DNA of 35,337 nt from the IMG/VR virus record IMGVR_UViG_3300027708_000188, positions 1 through 35,337 of that record. The stretch is one strand, 5' to 3'. The DNA is from a virus. Position 1 is the first letter of the stretch. Each line of letters begins with the position of its first letter. The position numbers and the translations under genes are program-made. Below the pieces are notes generated by a model. That model did not search any database. It saw nothing but the letters and a program-made list of their open reading frames with translations, and was not told where the DNA came from. This document shows, piece after piece, positions 21,448-27,905 of the stretch.

Positions 21448-21963
21448 ATGATTAAAACAAATTTAAATTTATCGCAAGATATTTTGAACGAACTTTTTGA
21501 GTATCGTGATGGCAATTTATTTTGGAAAATCAATAGGGGCCGTGTAAAAAAAGGCCAGATGTCTGGAACGTTAGCCAATACAGGCTATTGGCAAATTCAG
21601 ATATGTAAGCGCTTTTATTTGGCTCATAGACTTATATTTTTAATGCATAAAAGCTATTTGCCTGATGAACTTGACCATATTGATGGCAACAAGTTGAATA
21701 ATTGCATTGATAATTTAAGAGAAACAACAAAATCGCAAAACCAGTTTAACAAAGGGTTGATGAAAAACAACACCTCTGGTGTAAAAAACGTTCATTGGTG
21801 TAACACATCTAATAAATGGAGGGTATTAATATCTGTTAATGGCAAACAAAAAGATTTTGGTCAATTTAAGGATTTAGAAGTTGCTAAAGTAGTGGCAATA
21901 AATTTTCGCAAGCAACATCATGGGGAGTTTGCAAATCACGGACTTGAAAAAGCATATATATGA
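21448..21963 (+). CDS. HNH homing-type endonuclease with AP2-like DNA-binding domain
   Basis: The protein has 171 aa. The HNH core is LAHRLIFLMHKSYLPDELDH (about 67-86), followed by IDGNKLNNCIDNLRETTKSQ with the conserved Asn/Leu-Arg pattern. The C-terminal part, NTSGVKNVHWCNTSNKWRVL with GKQKDFGQFKDLEVA, is an AP2-like domain, the usual partner in phage homing enzymes. The DNA is richer in A and T than its neighbours, consistent with later arrival. It still fits the operon: a good AAGG site and an ATGA overlap with the next gene. No intron is visible around it. Confidence 0.82.
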   Translation: MIKTNLNLSQDILNELFEYRDGNLFWKINRGRVKKGQMSGTLANTGYWQIQICKRFYLAHRLIFLMHKSYLPDELDHIDGNKLNNCIDNLRETTKSQNQFNKGLMKNNTSGVKNVHWCNTSNKWRVLISVNGKQKDFGQFKDLEVAKVVAINFRKQHHGEFANHGLEKAYI

Positions 21964-22226
21964 GATACGCTAAACGTGTCGATGCAAATCAAGATGCCAT
22001 TGTTGCCGCTTTGCGAGCCGCTGGCGCTTATGTTTGGATTATTGGCTTACCAGTTGACCTTTTGGTGGGATATGGAAATCACACATTTCTAGTTGAAATC
22101 AAAACAGATGCTAAAAAGCGTTTAACCGCCTTACAAGCCGACTTTTTTGAAAATTGGATTGGTGGTACGTTGGCAAGAATTGACAGCCCTGACGCGGCTT
22201 TACGGATGATTGGGGTAATCAAATGA
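21960..22226 (+). CDS. VRR-NUC-like nuclease
   Basis: The protein has 88 aa: KRVDANQDAIVAALRAAGAY, then LPVDLLVGYGNHTFLVEIKT, with Asp33, Glu46 and Lys48 in the PD-(D/E)xK arrangement, then LTALQADFFENWIGGTLARI. This is the compact form of the VRR-NUC / Holliday-junction-resolvase-like fold common in phages. It would cut branched DNA made during recombination or replication. It is coupled to both neighbours by ATGA overlaps. Confidence 0.75.
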   Translation: MRYAKRVDANQDAIVAALRAAGAYVWIIGLPVDLLVGYGNHTFLVEIKTDAKKRLTALQADFFENWIGGTLARIDSPDAALRMIGVIK

Positions 22227-22948
22227 GAATAGTTTGTTGGTTTAGTTGTGGGGCGGCAAGTGCGGTAGCCACAAAGTTGGCAATAGCTGAGAATAATGGC
22301 AAATTACCTTTAATCATTGCTTACACTGAAGTAGTTGAGGAACATCCAGACAACAGAAGATTTTTAAAAGATTGTGAAACTTGGTTTGGTCAAGAAATAC
22401 GAATTTTGCGAAATGATTTTTATCAAGGTTCAATTTACAAGGTGTTTGAAAAAAATTACATCCGCACACCAAAAGGCGCACCGTGCACTCGAGCATTAAA
22501 AAAACAAGTGCGTCAGCGTTTTGAAAAAGCTAACGACCGCCAAGTATTTGGATATACCGCAGAAGAACAAGCACGACTTGATCGGTTTATTGATGCCAAC
22601 AATGATGTGGATATTTGGACACCATTAATAGACAAAGGATTAACAAAAGAAGATTGTTTAGGTATGTTGGAAAATGCCAATATTGAATTGCCAGCGATGT
22701 ATCGTCTTGGGTATCACAATAACAATTGCATTGGTTGTGTCAAAGGCGGCATGGGTTATTGGAACAAAATTAAAGTAGATTTCCCTGATCATTTTGATCG
22801 CATGGCAAAACTAGAACGACATAAAGAACAAACAATATTTAAAGATCGTTATCTAGATGAATTAAAACCATCTGATGGACACTACCCAACTGAGCAAAAT
22901 ATCGAATGTTCAATTTTTTGCCAAATGGCTGAAGAGGATTACAAATGA
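22223..22948 (+). CDS. PAPS reductase / adenine-nucleotide alpha hydrolase family protein
   Basis: The protein has 241 aa. The N-terminal P-loop-like motif WFSCGAASAVATKLA (SCGAAS at 8-13) takes the place of the SGGxDS PP-motif, followed by IIAYTEVVEEHPDNRRFLKD. Three more Cys groups are present: GAPCTRALKK, NNNCIGCVKGG and IECSIFC, which could hold an iron-sulfur cluster or zinc as in DndC-type and related enzymes. Phage members of this family have no agreed function; sulfur-based nucleic acid modification, or nucleotide metabolism against host defence, are possibilities. It lies four genes after the C5-methyltransferase. Confidence 0.8.
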   Translation: MRIVCWFSCGAASAVATKLAIAENNGKLPLIIAYTEVVEEHPDNRRFLKDCETWFGQEIRILRNDFYQGSIYKVFEKNYIRTPKGAPCTRALKKQVRQRFEKANDRQVFGYTAEEQARLDRFIDANNDVDIWTPLIDKGLTKEDCLGMLENANIELPAMYRLGYHNNNCIGCVKGGMGYWNKIKVDFPDHFDRMAKLERHKEQTIFKDRYLDELKPSDGHYPTEQNIECSIFCQMAEEDYK

Positions 22949-23274
22949 AACCAGAAGAAGCAACCCAAGCAATTAGGGACAAAGCCCCACATTATGGGGA
23001 CGCTAAAGCACAGCGTGTGTACCTTGAGGAATTTCGCAAATCAAAGAAAGCTATGTTGATGCGTGATGCTTTACTTAACGGAATAGATGCCGCCAGCCAT
23101 CAAGAACGTGAAGCATATTCCAATCCAGAATATTTAACCGTTATCAAAGGTTTAGCCGAAGCAGTCGAGAAAGAAGAAACATTACGTTGGGAAATAGAAA
23201 GCTACCGACTTGAAGTGGAAATCTGGCGCACCCGTGAAGCTACAAATCGTATGCAAGATAGGTCGCATCAATGA
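22945..23274 (+). CDS. Hypothetical helical protein
   Basis: The protein has 109 aa (MKPEEATQAIRDKAPHYGDA), wholly charged and helical, ending LRWEIESYRLEVEIWRTREA. This 'A-x-AIRDKAP-x-YG-AKA-x-R-x-YLEEFRKSKKA' pattern is common in phages next to HNH and zinc-ribbon genes. No function is known to me; it may be a DNA-associated adaptor. ATGA overlaps are present at both ends. Confidence 0.7.
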   Translation: MKPEEATQAIRDKAPHYGDAKAQRVYLEEFRKSKKAMLMRDALLNGIDAASHQEREAYSNPEYLTVIKGLAEAVEKEETLRWEIESYRLEVEIWRTREATNRMQDRSHQ

Positions 23275-23504
23275 AATGTCCTGAGTGCAATGAAAAAGCC
23301 AAGCCACTAGAAACTAGAACAAGGGATGATGGACTTGTCCGCAGGCGCTACCAATGCCCACAAGAACACAAATTCACCACACTGGAAGCCTTAGTCGATG
23401 ATTCCGAAACACAATTACATAAGAAACAAAAAACTATTAAAACTTGCGGCAGGGCTGGATTGTCAACACTGTGGTTCAGCGTCAGTGGTTCAAGCAGCAC
23501 ATAG
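23271..23504 (+). CDS. NrdR-like zinc-ribbon protein
   Basis: The protein has 77 aa. CPEC (Cys3, Cys6) and CPQEH (Cys29, His33) frame RTRDDGLVRRRYQC, the pattern of the NrdR zinc ribbon (CPxC...TRxxD..RRRxxC..H.FTT). Only the ribbon is present, without the ATP-cone. It probably binds DNA. Its last 36 codons overlap the HNH gene at 23398 in another frame, and that tail is Ser-rich and not family-like. Confidence 0.65.
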   Translation: MKCPECNEKAKPLETRTRDDGLVRRRYQCPQEHKFTTLEALVDDSETQLHKKQKTIKTCGRAGLSTLWFSVSGSSST

Positions 23505-23709
23505 CAATTGGGGCGGTGGTAAGGGGCGTGGCATCAAGTGTGATGACAACCTGATAGCTGCCTTATGCCAAAACTGCCACTATGAAATTGACCAAGGCAA
23601 GAATTTAACCAAAGGTGAACGTCAATCAATATGGCAAGATGCCCACAAAAAAACAGTTAGCTTGCTGTTAGATCGTGGGGAATGGCCTGCCGATGTGCCA
23701 GTGCCTTAA
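23398..23709 (+). CDS. HNH-type nuclease (Ref-like)
   Basis: The protein has 103 aa. CQHC (Cys22, Cys25) is followed by VVQAAHSNWGGGKGRGIKCD (His35) and LCQNCHYEIDQG (Cys57, Cys60, His61). The arrangement is that of small phage HNH proteins related to P1 Ref: a treble-clef zinc site with an Asp/His centre. The basic N-terminal 18 residues probably bind DNA. It would nick or cut DNA in recombination or packaging. Its stop shares the TTAA with the convergent gene. Confidence 0.7.
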   Translation: MIPKHNYIRNKKLLKLAAGLDCQHCGSASVVQAAHSNWGGGKGRGIKCDDNLIAALCQNCHYEIDQGKNLTKGERQSIWQDAHKKTVSLLLDRGEWPADVPVP

Positions 23710-23924
23710 TATTTCCTCATATTAGGCAATGGGGCTGATTTTTGATTGGCTTCATGTGAACGCGGTGGGTGGGCGTGTGCCATATCAGTCTTTTCGTGTT
23801 TTTTTAATTCTTTTTCTAATGCCGCTACTTTGCGAGCTTCTTTCTTATACTCACGTTCAATAGTGTATTCTTTAGCTTCATGTTGCTTAGATTCACCACG
23901 TGTAATTTTAAAATTAGTTGCCAT
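23706..23924 (-). CDS. Small charged helical protein, antisense to the plus-strand operon end
   Basis: The protein has 72 aa from the ATG at 23924, chosen because AGGAG lies five bases before it; a longer frame lacks one. The sequence is MATNFKITRGESKQHEAKEY, then EREYKKEARKVAALEKELKK and a His/Pro/Lys tail (MAHAHPPRSHEANQK). It is helical and strongly charged. It stands alone, converging with the plus-strand HNH gene so that TTAA carries both stops. Function is unknown; a DNA-binding or regulatory role is possible. Confidence 0.6.
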   Translation of the reverse strand: MATNFKITRGESKQHEAKEYTIEREYKKEARKVAALEKELKKHEKTDMAHAHPPRSHEANQKSAPLPNMRKY

Positions 23925-23950
23925 GACTACTCCTGATTTGTCATAAACTA

Positions 23951-23980
23951 AGCATACCATTTTGGTGGCGATTGTGCCAA
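23951..23980 (-). promoter_or_regulatory. Candidate promoter for the 72-aa gene
   Basis: On the minus strand TTGGCA (23980-23975, five of six) and TATGCT (23956-23951, four of six) are 18 bases apart, giving a leader of about 20 bases with an AGGAG site. It fits a stand-alone gene. Confidence 0.45.
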
Positions 23981-24001
23981 ATTTTTTTTTAGGAGTCTTT
24001 C

Positions 24002-24283
24002 ATGTACAAAGTAATTATTGACCTTGGCGATTGGTCTTGGGACGAAGATCAAACTGTGACTATCGAAACAAGCGATTTTGATAAAGTTCAGATCATTCAA
24101 GAATTCATCGAGTTTCAAAAAGATCACGGTTGGGCTGCCGACTATGACTTAGTTGAAGACTACGAAGAAGAAGAAGAAGTTGAAGAAGACGAAGTCGAAG
24201 AAGAAGAAGACGAAATTGCTGAGTACGCAGTTGGCGACATCGTTGAAGATGACGATGGACTTGTATGGGAACTGGTGGGCTGA
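24002..24283 (+). CDS. Extremely acidic protein
   Basis: The protein has 93 aa, of which about 37 are Asp or Glu and only three are Lys, with no Arg. It begins MYKVIIDLGDWSWDEDQTVT, has a short helix (IIQEFIEFQKDHGW), then an almost continuous acidic run (about 52-73, written with Glu/Asp codons only apart from a few Val and Tyr), and ends AVGDIVEDDDGLVWELV. It is expressed from its own unit with AGGAG before the ATG and a strong terminator after. Such charge is seen in DNA mimics and in some histone-like or anti-restriction proteins, but no specific family is recognised. Confidence 0.72.
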   Translation: MYKVIIDLGDWSWDEDQTVTIETSDFDKVQIIQEFIEFQKDHGWAADYDLVEDYEEEEEVEEDEVEEEEDEIAEYAVGDIVEDDDGLVWELVG

Positions 24284-24310
24284 TATACTACCCACGCAGT
24301 TGTTCATTGC

Positions 24311-24336
24311 AGGGGGCGTAATTGCCCCCTTTTTTT
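24311..24336 (+). terminator. Rho-independent terminator after the acidic protein gene
   Basis: AGGGGGC (24311-24317) pairs with GCCCCCT (24324-24330) over a six-base loop and is followed by a run of T to 24336. The T run reaches the stop of the converging minus-strand gene, so the two units meet here. Confidence 0.85.
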
Positions 24337-24544
24337 ATTCAATATCGTGATCTGCCTCTACATCCCTTGCCAGTTGCCGCCAGTCAAGGCTTCGGGTATA
24401 TAGTATGTATATACGTTCATCGGTTAAAGGTTCAGTTCTGCGCTGAAGTTTACTGTTAGCCATTGCCAAGGCAAGCTGTGTCTCTTGCAGTATTGTGTGC
24501 AATTCTTTAATTTCAGATCGAAGATAAGTAACTAGATCAGACAT
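24335..24544 (-). CDS. Small helical protein after the metallophosphoesterase
   Basis: The protein has 69 aa from the ATG at 24544, which overlaps the upstream stop by eight bases; a longer start exists but lies inside that gene. MSDLVTYLRSEIKELHTILQ, ETQLALAMANSKLQ forms a coiled coil. The end (LDWRQLARDVEADHDIE) is helical. Function is unknown. It is the last gene of the leftward late region. Confidence 0.6.
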   Translation of the reverse strand: MSDLVTYLRSEIKELHTILQETQLALAMANSKLQRRTEPLTDERIYILYTRSLDWRQLARDVEADHDIE

Positions 24545-25487
24545 TGTGAATCTTGCCTCTAAACTCAATCTGACCATCTGCCCATGTATGGACGAGTTCA
24601 GGCCATAAAAGACGCCCGTCATGGAATGTCAGAATAGCAAATCCAGACCGCCAGTTGGTTGGCGATAGTTCTAAGTAATTCTCAAACTGTGGTCCTGTTG
24701 GTTCAGCTAAAGTGCCTGTATCCACGCCAAACCTTGTGCCGTGATAATCATCAAAGGGTGTCACTTTTAAGGAATGCAAGTGACCACTTACAAAATTGAT
24801 CCCAGATTGCAGGGTATTGTTGTGAGTAGCATGAATTCCCCCTTTCCATCTATGCTTGACAATAGTATTCTCAGTAGGCCAACAAGCCCAGCAGGGATGC
24901 CAAGCAGGAAAATGGTCTTTAAGGGAAAACCCTTTGACAAACTCATATTGTGGTGCGTTAGCAGCTAATCTATTCTCAAACCTAGCGTCATGGTTTCCAA
25001 GTGTCCAGATCAATTGCGTGTTGTGTCGTGTCTTCTTGGCTACATCTTCAATCTCACCCATTGCTATTTCACAGGCTTTGAGTTCTTGGATTACAGATGG
25101 CACAGAATCCCATCCAATCCTTGGATAACGAGAGATACTAGCCCCATCAAAAATGTCGCCGTTAGCAATAACTGCCACAGGTTTAAACTCTTTAATAGCC
25201 CACAAAAGACCTTTAAATGCTGTCGTATGAATGCCAGGCCAGAAGTGAGCATCACTAAAAACAATGACAGTGCCATTTAACATCCCCAAGTCTTTACGGG
25301 CTGCGCTAGGTTTTGTAGATATAGTTTGTATAGGTTTTTTTGCTTCTAGAGACTCACCATATTTGATTTCCAAAGCTCTACGCCTACGAGAAATATTTCT
25401 GATGTTCATCCCAGTAGCCGCCGCCATGTCAGTCGCTGACTGATACTGTTTCCACAATTCTAAGAATTCTTGGTCATTTATCTTCAT
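24537..25487 (-). CDS. Calcineurin-like metallophosphoesterase with N-terminal HTH-like region
   Basis: The protein has 316 aa. Metal-site motifs are SDAHFW (Asp79, His81), NGDIFD (Asp111), LGNHDARF (Asn165, His166) and VSGHLHS (235-238), with GIHATH between. Before them, residues 1-45 look like a helix-turn-helix (DQEFLELWKQYQSATDMAAA, then MNIRNISRRRRALEIKYGE), so the enzyme may bind DNA. The family includes nucleases and phosphodiesterases; phage members are usually of unknown substrate. AAGG precedes the ATG. It follows the lysis genes, separated by a 54-bp gap. Confidence 0.85.
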   Translation of the reverse strand: MKINDQEFLELWKQYQSATDMAAATGMNIRNISRRRRALEIKYGESLEAKKPIQTISTKPSAARKDLGMLNGTVIVFSDAHFWPGIHTTAFKGLLWAIKEFKPVAVIANGDIFDGASISRYPRIGWDSVPSVIQELKACEIAMGEIEDVAKKTRHNTQLIWTLGNHDARFENRLAANAPQYEFVKGFSLKDHFPAWHPCWACWPTENTIVKHRWKGGIHATHNNTLQSGINFVSGHLHSLKVTPFDDYHGTRFGVDTGTLAEPTGPQFENYLELSPTNWRSGFAILTFHDGRLLWPELVHTWADGQIEFRGKIHNV

Positions 25488-25519
25488 ATATGCGCCTTGT
25501 TAAGTAGGGTGTATTACCA

Positions 25520-25531
25520 CACATATATGTG
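25520..25531. promoter_or_regulatory. 12-bp perfect palindrome
   Basis: CACATATATGTG stands alone in the gap between the endolysin and metallophosphoesterase genes, about 33 bp before the latter's ATG. The core CATATATG occurs again over that start codon (25485-25492). It may be an operator. The gap holds no gene. Confidence 0.35.
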
Positions 25532-25541
25532 ACAATTTAAT

Positions 25542-25970
25542 TTAAGAATATGTCCTAGTGCCTTGTTTATCAATAATTAATGCCATTTTGCGTGGTTCTG
25601 CATTTTCAACATTGGGAATTGACACATGAGTCCAACGATCAAATTCTCTGATTATTTGGTCATACTGCAAATCAGAATTGATAATTGCTTGCACCACTTC
25701 ATCTGGCGTCATATTAGGCACACGAATATCTGCCGCACAACCGCGTCTGTGTTGGCTTGTGTCCTTAGAACCGACCGCAGCGTTGACTTGCTCAGACCTA
25801 AAAGCACTGTTCACCATGATTGCTTTACCACCTAGAAGTTTTTTTACTTCTTCTAAAAATAAACTTAGACGTTTCAGATTTGCTAATTCTTGTTCATTAG
25901 GCGTGTTGTCGTATTCACGATGATCTGTGAACGTCAATTCTTCAAGGGTAAAGTGCAAAGTTAAATTCAT
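25542..25970 (-). CDS. Endolysin, M15-family peptidase (D,D/L,D-type)
   Basis: The protein has 142 aa. The zinc-site motifs of Peptidase_M15_3 are SAFRSEQVNAAVG, SQHRRGCAADIR (His74, Asp81) and RWTHVSIP (His115). The N-terminus FTLEELTFTDHREYDNTPNE is the usual start of this family. It would cut peptidoglycan peptides at lysis. There is no signal peptide, so it needs the holin encoded directly upstream; start and stop codons overlap (ATGA). Confidence 0.88.
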   Translation of the reverse strand: MNLTLHFTLEELTFTDHREYDNTPNEQELANLKRLSLFLEEVKKLLGGKAIMVNSAFRSEQVNAAVGSKDTSQHRRGCAADIRVPNMTPDEVVQAIINSDLQYDQIIREFDRWTHVSIPNVENAEPRKMALIIDKQGTRTYS

Positions 25971-26461
25971 GGTGTAGGGCTTGATTTGTGAAGAAGCTGA
26001 TCTTTGGCTTGGCTACCAGCAGATGAACCAAAATAGAAAGCAATAATGCCCGTCCATGCCGTACCTAGTGACCCAAGCATTAGCATCAGCGCATCAGATG
26101 TTTTAAAGTGTTCGGTCATCAAACCAACCAAAATACCAAAGAATCCAATAGTGACAGCGATAGCCATGATGCCAGGTATCCAAGACTGAGTAGTGGATTG
26201 CATCTGTCTGGCAGACTTACGATCATCAACAGCAATCTTTTCAAAGTCCAGACCCATCTCTTGCGCCCTAGCCGCCATAGCCAATTCAGCGGTCTTAATT
26301 TGGGCTATCTGGTCAGCGGTTAACTTACCCTCGGCAATGGTCTTATTAACGTCTTTAGGGTCGATTCCGACAGCTTTAGATATTGCATCAACAGCAAGTC
26401 CAGCCAATGGACCGCCTAAAGCAGTGGCAATAGTAGGTGCGATTTGTTTAAGCCAATCCAT
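25967..26461 (-). CDS. Holin of the gene-transfer-agent 3TM type
   Basis: The protein has 164 aa. The N-terminus MDWLKQIAPTIATALGGPLA is hydrophobic, the middle is an amphipathic helix (LTADQIAQIKTAELAMAARA), and two membrane helices lie at about 94-115 and 124-145 (WIPGIMAIAVTIGFFGI; GTAWTGIIAFYFGSSAGS). This is the order of the holin family first described in gene transfer agents, with SSAGSQAKD near the end as usual. It would make membrane holes that release the M15 endolysin. Confidence 0.85.
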   Translation of the reverse strand: MDWLKQIAPTIATALGGPLAGLAVDAISKAVGIDPKDVNKTIAEGKLTADQIAQIKTAELAMAARAQEMGLDFEKIAVDDRKSARQMQSTTQSWIPGIMAIAVTIGFFGILVGLMTEHFKTSDALMLMLGSLGTAWTGIIAFYFGSSAGSQAKDQLLHKSSPTP

Positions 26462-26742
26462 TATTTTTCCTTTGCTTGGTCAATTAACTTTTGTACTTGC
26501 TTTTGTTGGTGTTGTGTCTCATGTTTTGCCTCAAGAATGTCCATGTACATCATTCCCATCACTGGCAATATGATGACAAAAACAAAGCACATCACAACTA
26601 ATCCAACTAAAAACCCCATCGAACTTTCCTGTCCAGAACTATCAGATACGCCATTAGATACAGGTACAGAATAACCACCATAGTCGCTATTAGATACAGA
26701 GCCTTGTCTTGCAGTGCGCTTATTATTTGCTTTCGTTGCCAT
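26461..26742 (-). CDS. Membrane protein near the holin
   Basis: The protein has 93 aa. Residues 1-40 are polar and basic/Ser-rich, residues 41-70 form one hydrophobic segment (MGFLVGLVVMCFVFVIILPV), and the end is a charged helix (EAKHETQHQQKQVQKLIDQ). It has a good AAAGG site. The first 45 codons overlap the end of the 173-aa gene (26607-27128), and its stop touches the holin start. It may be a second holin-type or spanin-type component; no motif decides this. Confidence 0.6.
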   Translation of the reverse strand: MATKANNKRTARQGSVSNSDYGGYSVPVSNGVSDSSGQESSMGFLVGLVVMCFVFVIILPVMGMMYMDILEAKHETQHQQKQVQKLIDQAKEK

Positions 26743-27128
26743 TGTTTAAGCCTTTCACGCTGCTGTTGCTCTGCTTCTGCTTGTTCCTGTTCTTCTTGGA
26801 TTACCTTTCGCATTTCTATGAAATCTGTATATATTGCACCCAACTCAGGTGGGCTTTGATATATCAGCGTTTCTCTTAACTCAACCTCCATTTGCGCCAT
26901 TCTTCTTTGCGCTAAAACCCTGTCTAACGCCTGTTGATTTAATGACGCAGTTTTAGGTTTCTTTTCTTCTTCTTTGACAACCTTGGTTAAGGTTTCTTGT
27001 GCAGTAAAGAATTTACCCAAGTGACCACTGATGTCTTGGATAACATCAACCACTTCAGCACCCGTGGCTTTGTATTCTTTATAAAGAGCACAACCTTGTT
27101 TGATGTATCCAACAGCCGTACTTGCCAT
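26607..27128 (-). CDS. Coiled-coil membrane-anchored protein
   Basis: The protein has 173 aa. Residues 50-135 are charged and helical (LAQRRMAQMEVELRE; QEEQEQAEAEQQQRERLKQW), and about residues 145-168 form one hydrophobic helix (LYLIATMVVILYLYLMAYLI). It resembles a family of phage proteins found between tail and lysis genes. Coiled coil plus one membrane anchor is spanin-like, but in spanins the inner-membrane anchor is normally at the N-terminus, so the order is reversed. It overlaps the 93-aa gene by 136 bases. No strong ribosome binding site is seen at its ATG. Confidence 0.6.
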   Translation of the reverse strand: MASTAVGYIKQGCALYKEYKATGAEVVDVIQDISGHLGKFFTAQETLTKVVKEEEKKPKTASLNQQALDRVLAQRRMAQMEVELRETLIYQSPPELGAIYTDFIEMRKVIQEEQEQAEAEQQQRERLKQWQRKQIISALQDKALYLIATMVVILYLYLMAYLIVLDRKVRWGF

Positions 27129-27155
27129 TGCAATAAGAGTGATTGGATCAATTTC

Positions 27156-27359
27156 TTACCCCTTATGTAGCCAGTTGGTTAAATATCCAGCAATGCTAGA
27201 TATGGCAGACACAACCGCCATACCCATCCAAAACCCGCCTTTAGATTGGTTTGCCAACTCTAATAGCCTGTCCATGCTAGTTTCTAGCTTGTCTATTTTG
27301 GCTTCCAAAGATTCAACTTTTTGCCAAAGCACACCATATTTGACGGGATCAATTTCCAT
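27156..27359 (-). CDS. Small coiled-coil/TM protein
   Basis: The protein has 67 aa. VLWQKVESLEAKIDKLETSM with DRLLELANQ is a coiled coil, followed by one membrane helix at about 42-63 (GFWMGMAVVSAISSIAGYLT) and NWLHKG. This form (helix, then one membrane segment, then short basic tail) is widespread in phage lysis regions and is often called a putative holin or anti-holin. It starts just after the collar-protein gene. Confidence 0.6.
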   Translation of the reverse strand: MEIDPVKYGVLWQKVESLEAKIDKLETSMDRLLELANQSKGGFWMGMAVVSAISSIAGYLTNWLHKG

Positions 27360-27361
27360 GA

Positions 27362-27904
27362 TTAGGTTTTCATGATGTAGGCCAAAGAATAGTACAAAGG
27401 CAAGTTTGTACCCGCAGAACTGGTTACAGATGACGTAAAGCCGCCATTACTACCAACTGAATACGATGTGCCTGCACCAACAATAAACCTATCACGCAAA
27501 TCAGGTGTGCCGTTAGAACCATTACACAGAACATAACCAGATGGAATTGATCCTATTGAGCCTGACCACGCAATGATGCCGCCAGACGGAACAGCAGTAG
27601 CAGATGCAATACTTGACGGTATGCCATATAAATTGTCGTAAGTCTGGATCACAGAATTTGATGAATCAGCCAAAACAAATTTGTAAGAATAACTAGAGTT
27701 CAACCAGATTTCTTGCGGTGGACGACCATCAGTGCCAAGCTGAATAGGATTGGTATTCAATGATGCCCCTGCGGAGTCCGTATAGGTCGCTAAAGCCGTT
27801 GTTGAGCCTGCTTGGTAGGTGTAAATGTAGCCGCCATTTAATGGCAGTCCAGTGGTCGTAAAGAACTGGAATCCGTTACCGATGGGTGAAAGTAGATATG
27901 CCAT
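27362..27904 (-). CDS. Tail collar / appendage protein with P22-tailspike-like head-binding N-terminus
   Basis: The protein has 180 aa. Residues 1-85 (PLNGGYIYTYQAGSTTALAT, then YTDSAGASLNTNPIQLGTDG) match the N-terminal virion-binding domain of P22-type tailspikes. Residues 105-150 (WSGSIGSIPSGYVLCNGSNG with TPDLRDRFIVGAG) are a T4 gp12-like collar domain, and the end is LPLYYSLAYIMKT. It is therefore a short receptor-binding protein that attaches to the P22-type tail hub. It lies between ejection and lysis genes, where P22 keeps its tailspike. Confidence 0.82.
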   Translation of the reverse strand: MAYLLSPIGNGFQFFTTTGLPLNGGYIYTYQAGSTTALATYTDSAGASLNTNPIQLGTDGRPPQEIWLNSSYSYKFVLADSSNSVIQTYDNLYGIPSSIASATAVPSGGIIAWSGSIGSIPSGYVLCNGSNGTPDLRDRFIVGAGTSYSVGSNGGFTSSVTSSAGTNLPLYYSLAYIMKT

Positions 27905-27905
27905 G

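Noticed and set aside
23957-23990. TTTGG/CCAAA with nine T following, a possible plus-strand terminator
   Set aside because: The stem is only about five bases with a long loop, and the T run lies directly before a ribosome binding site; too weak to call.
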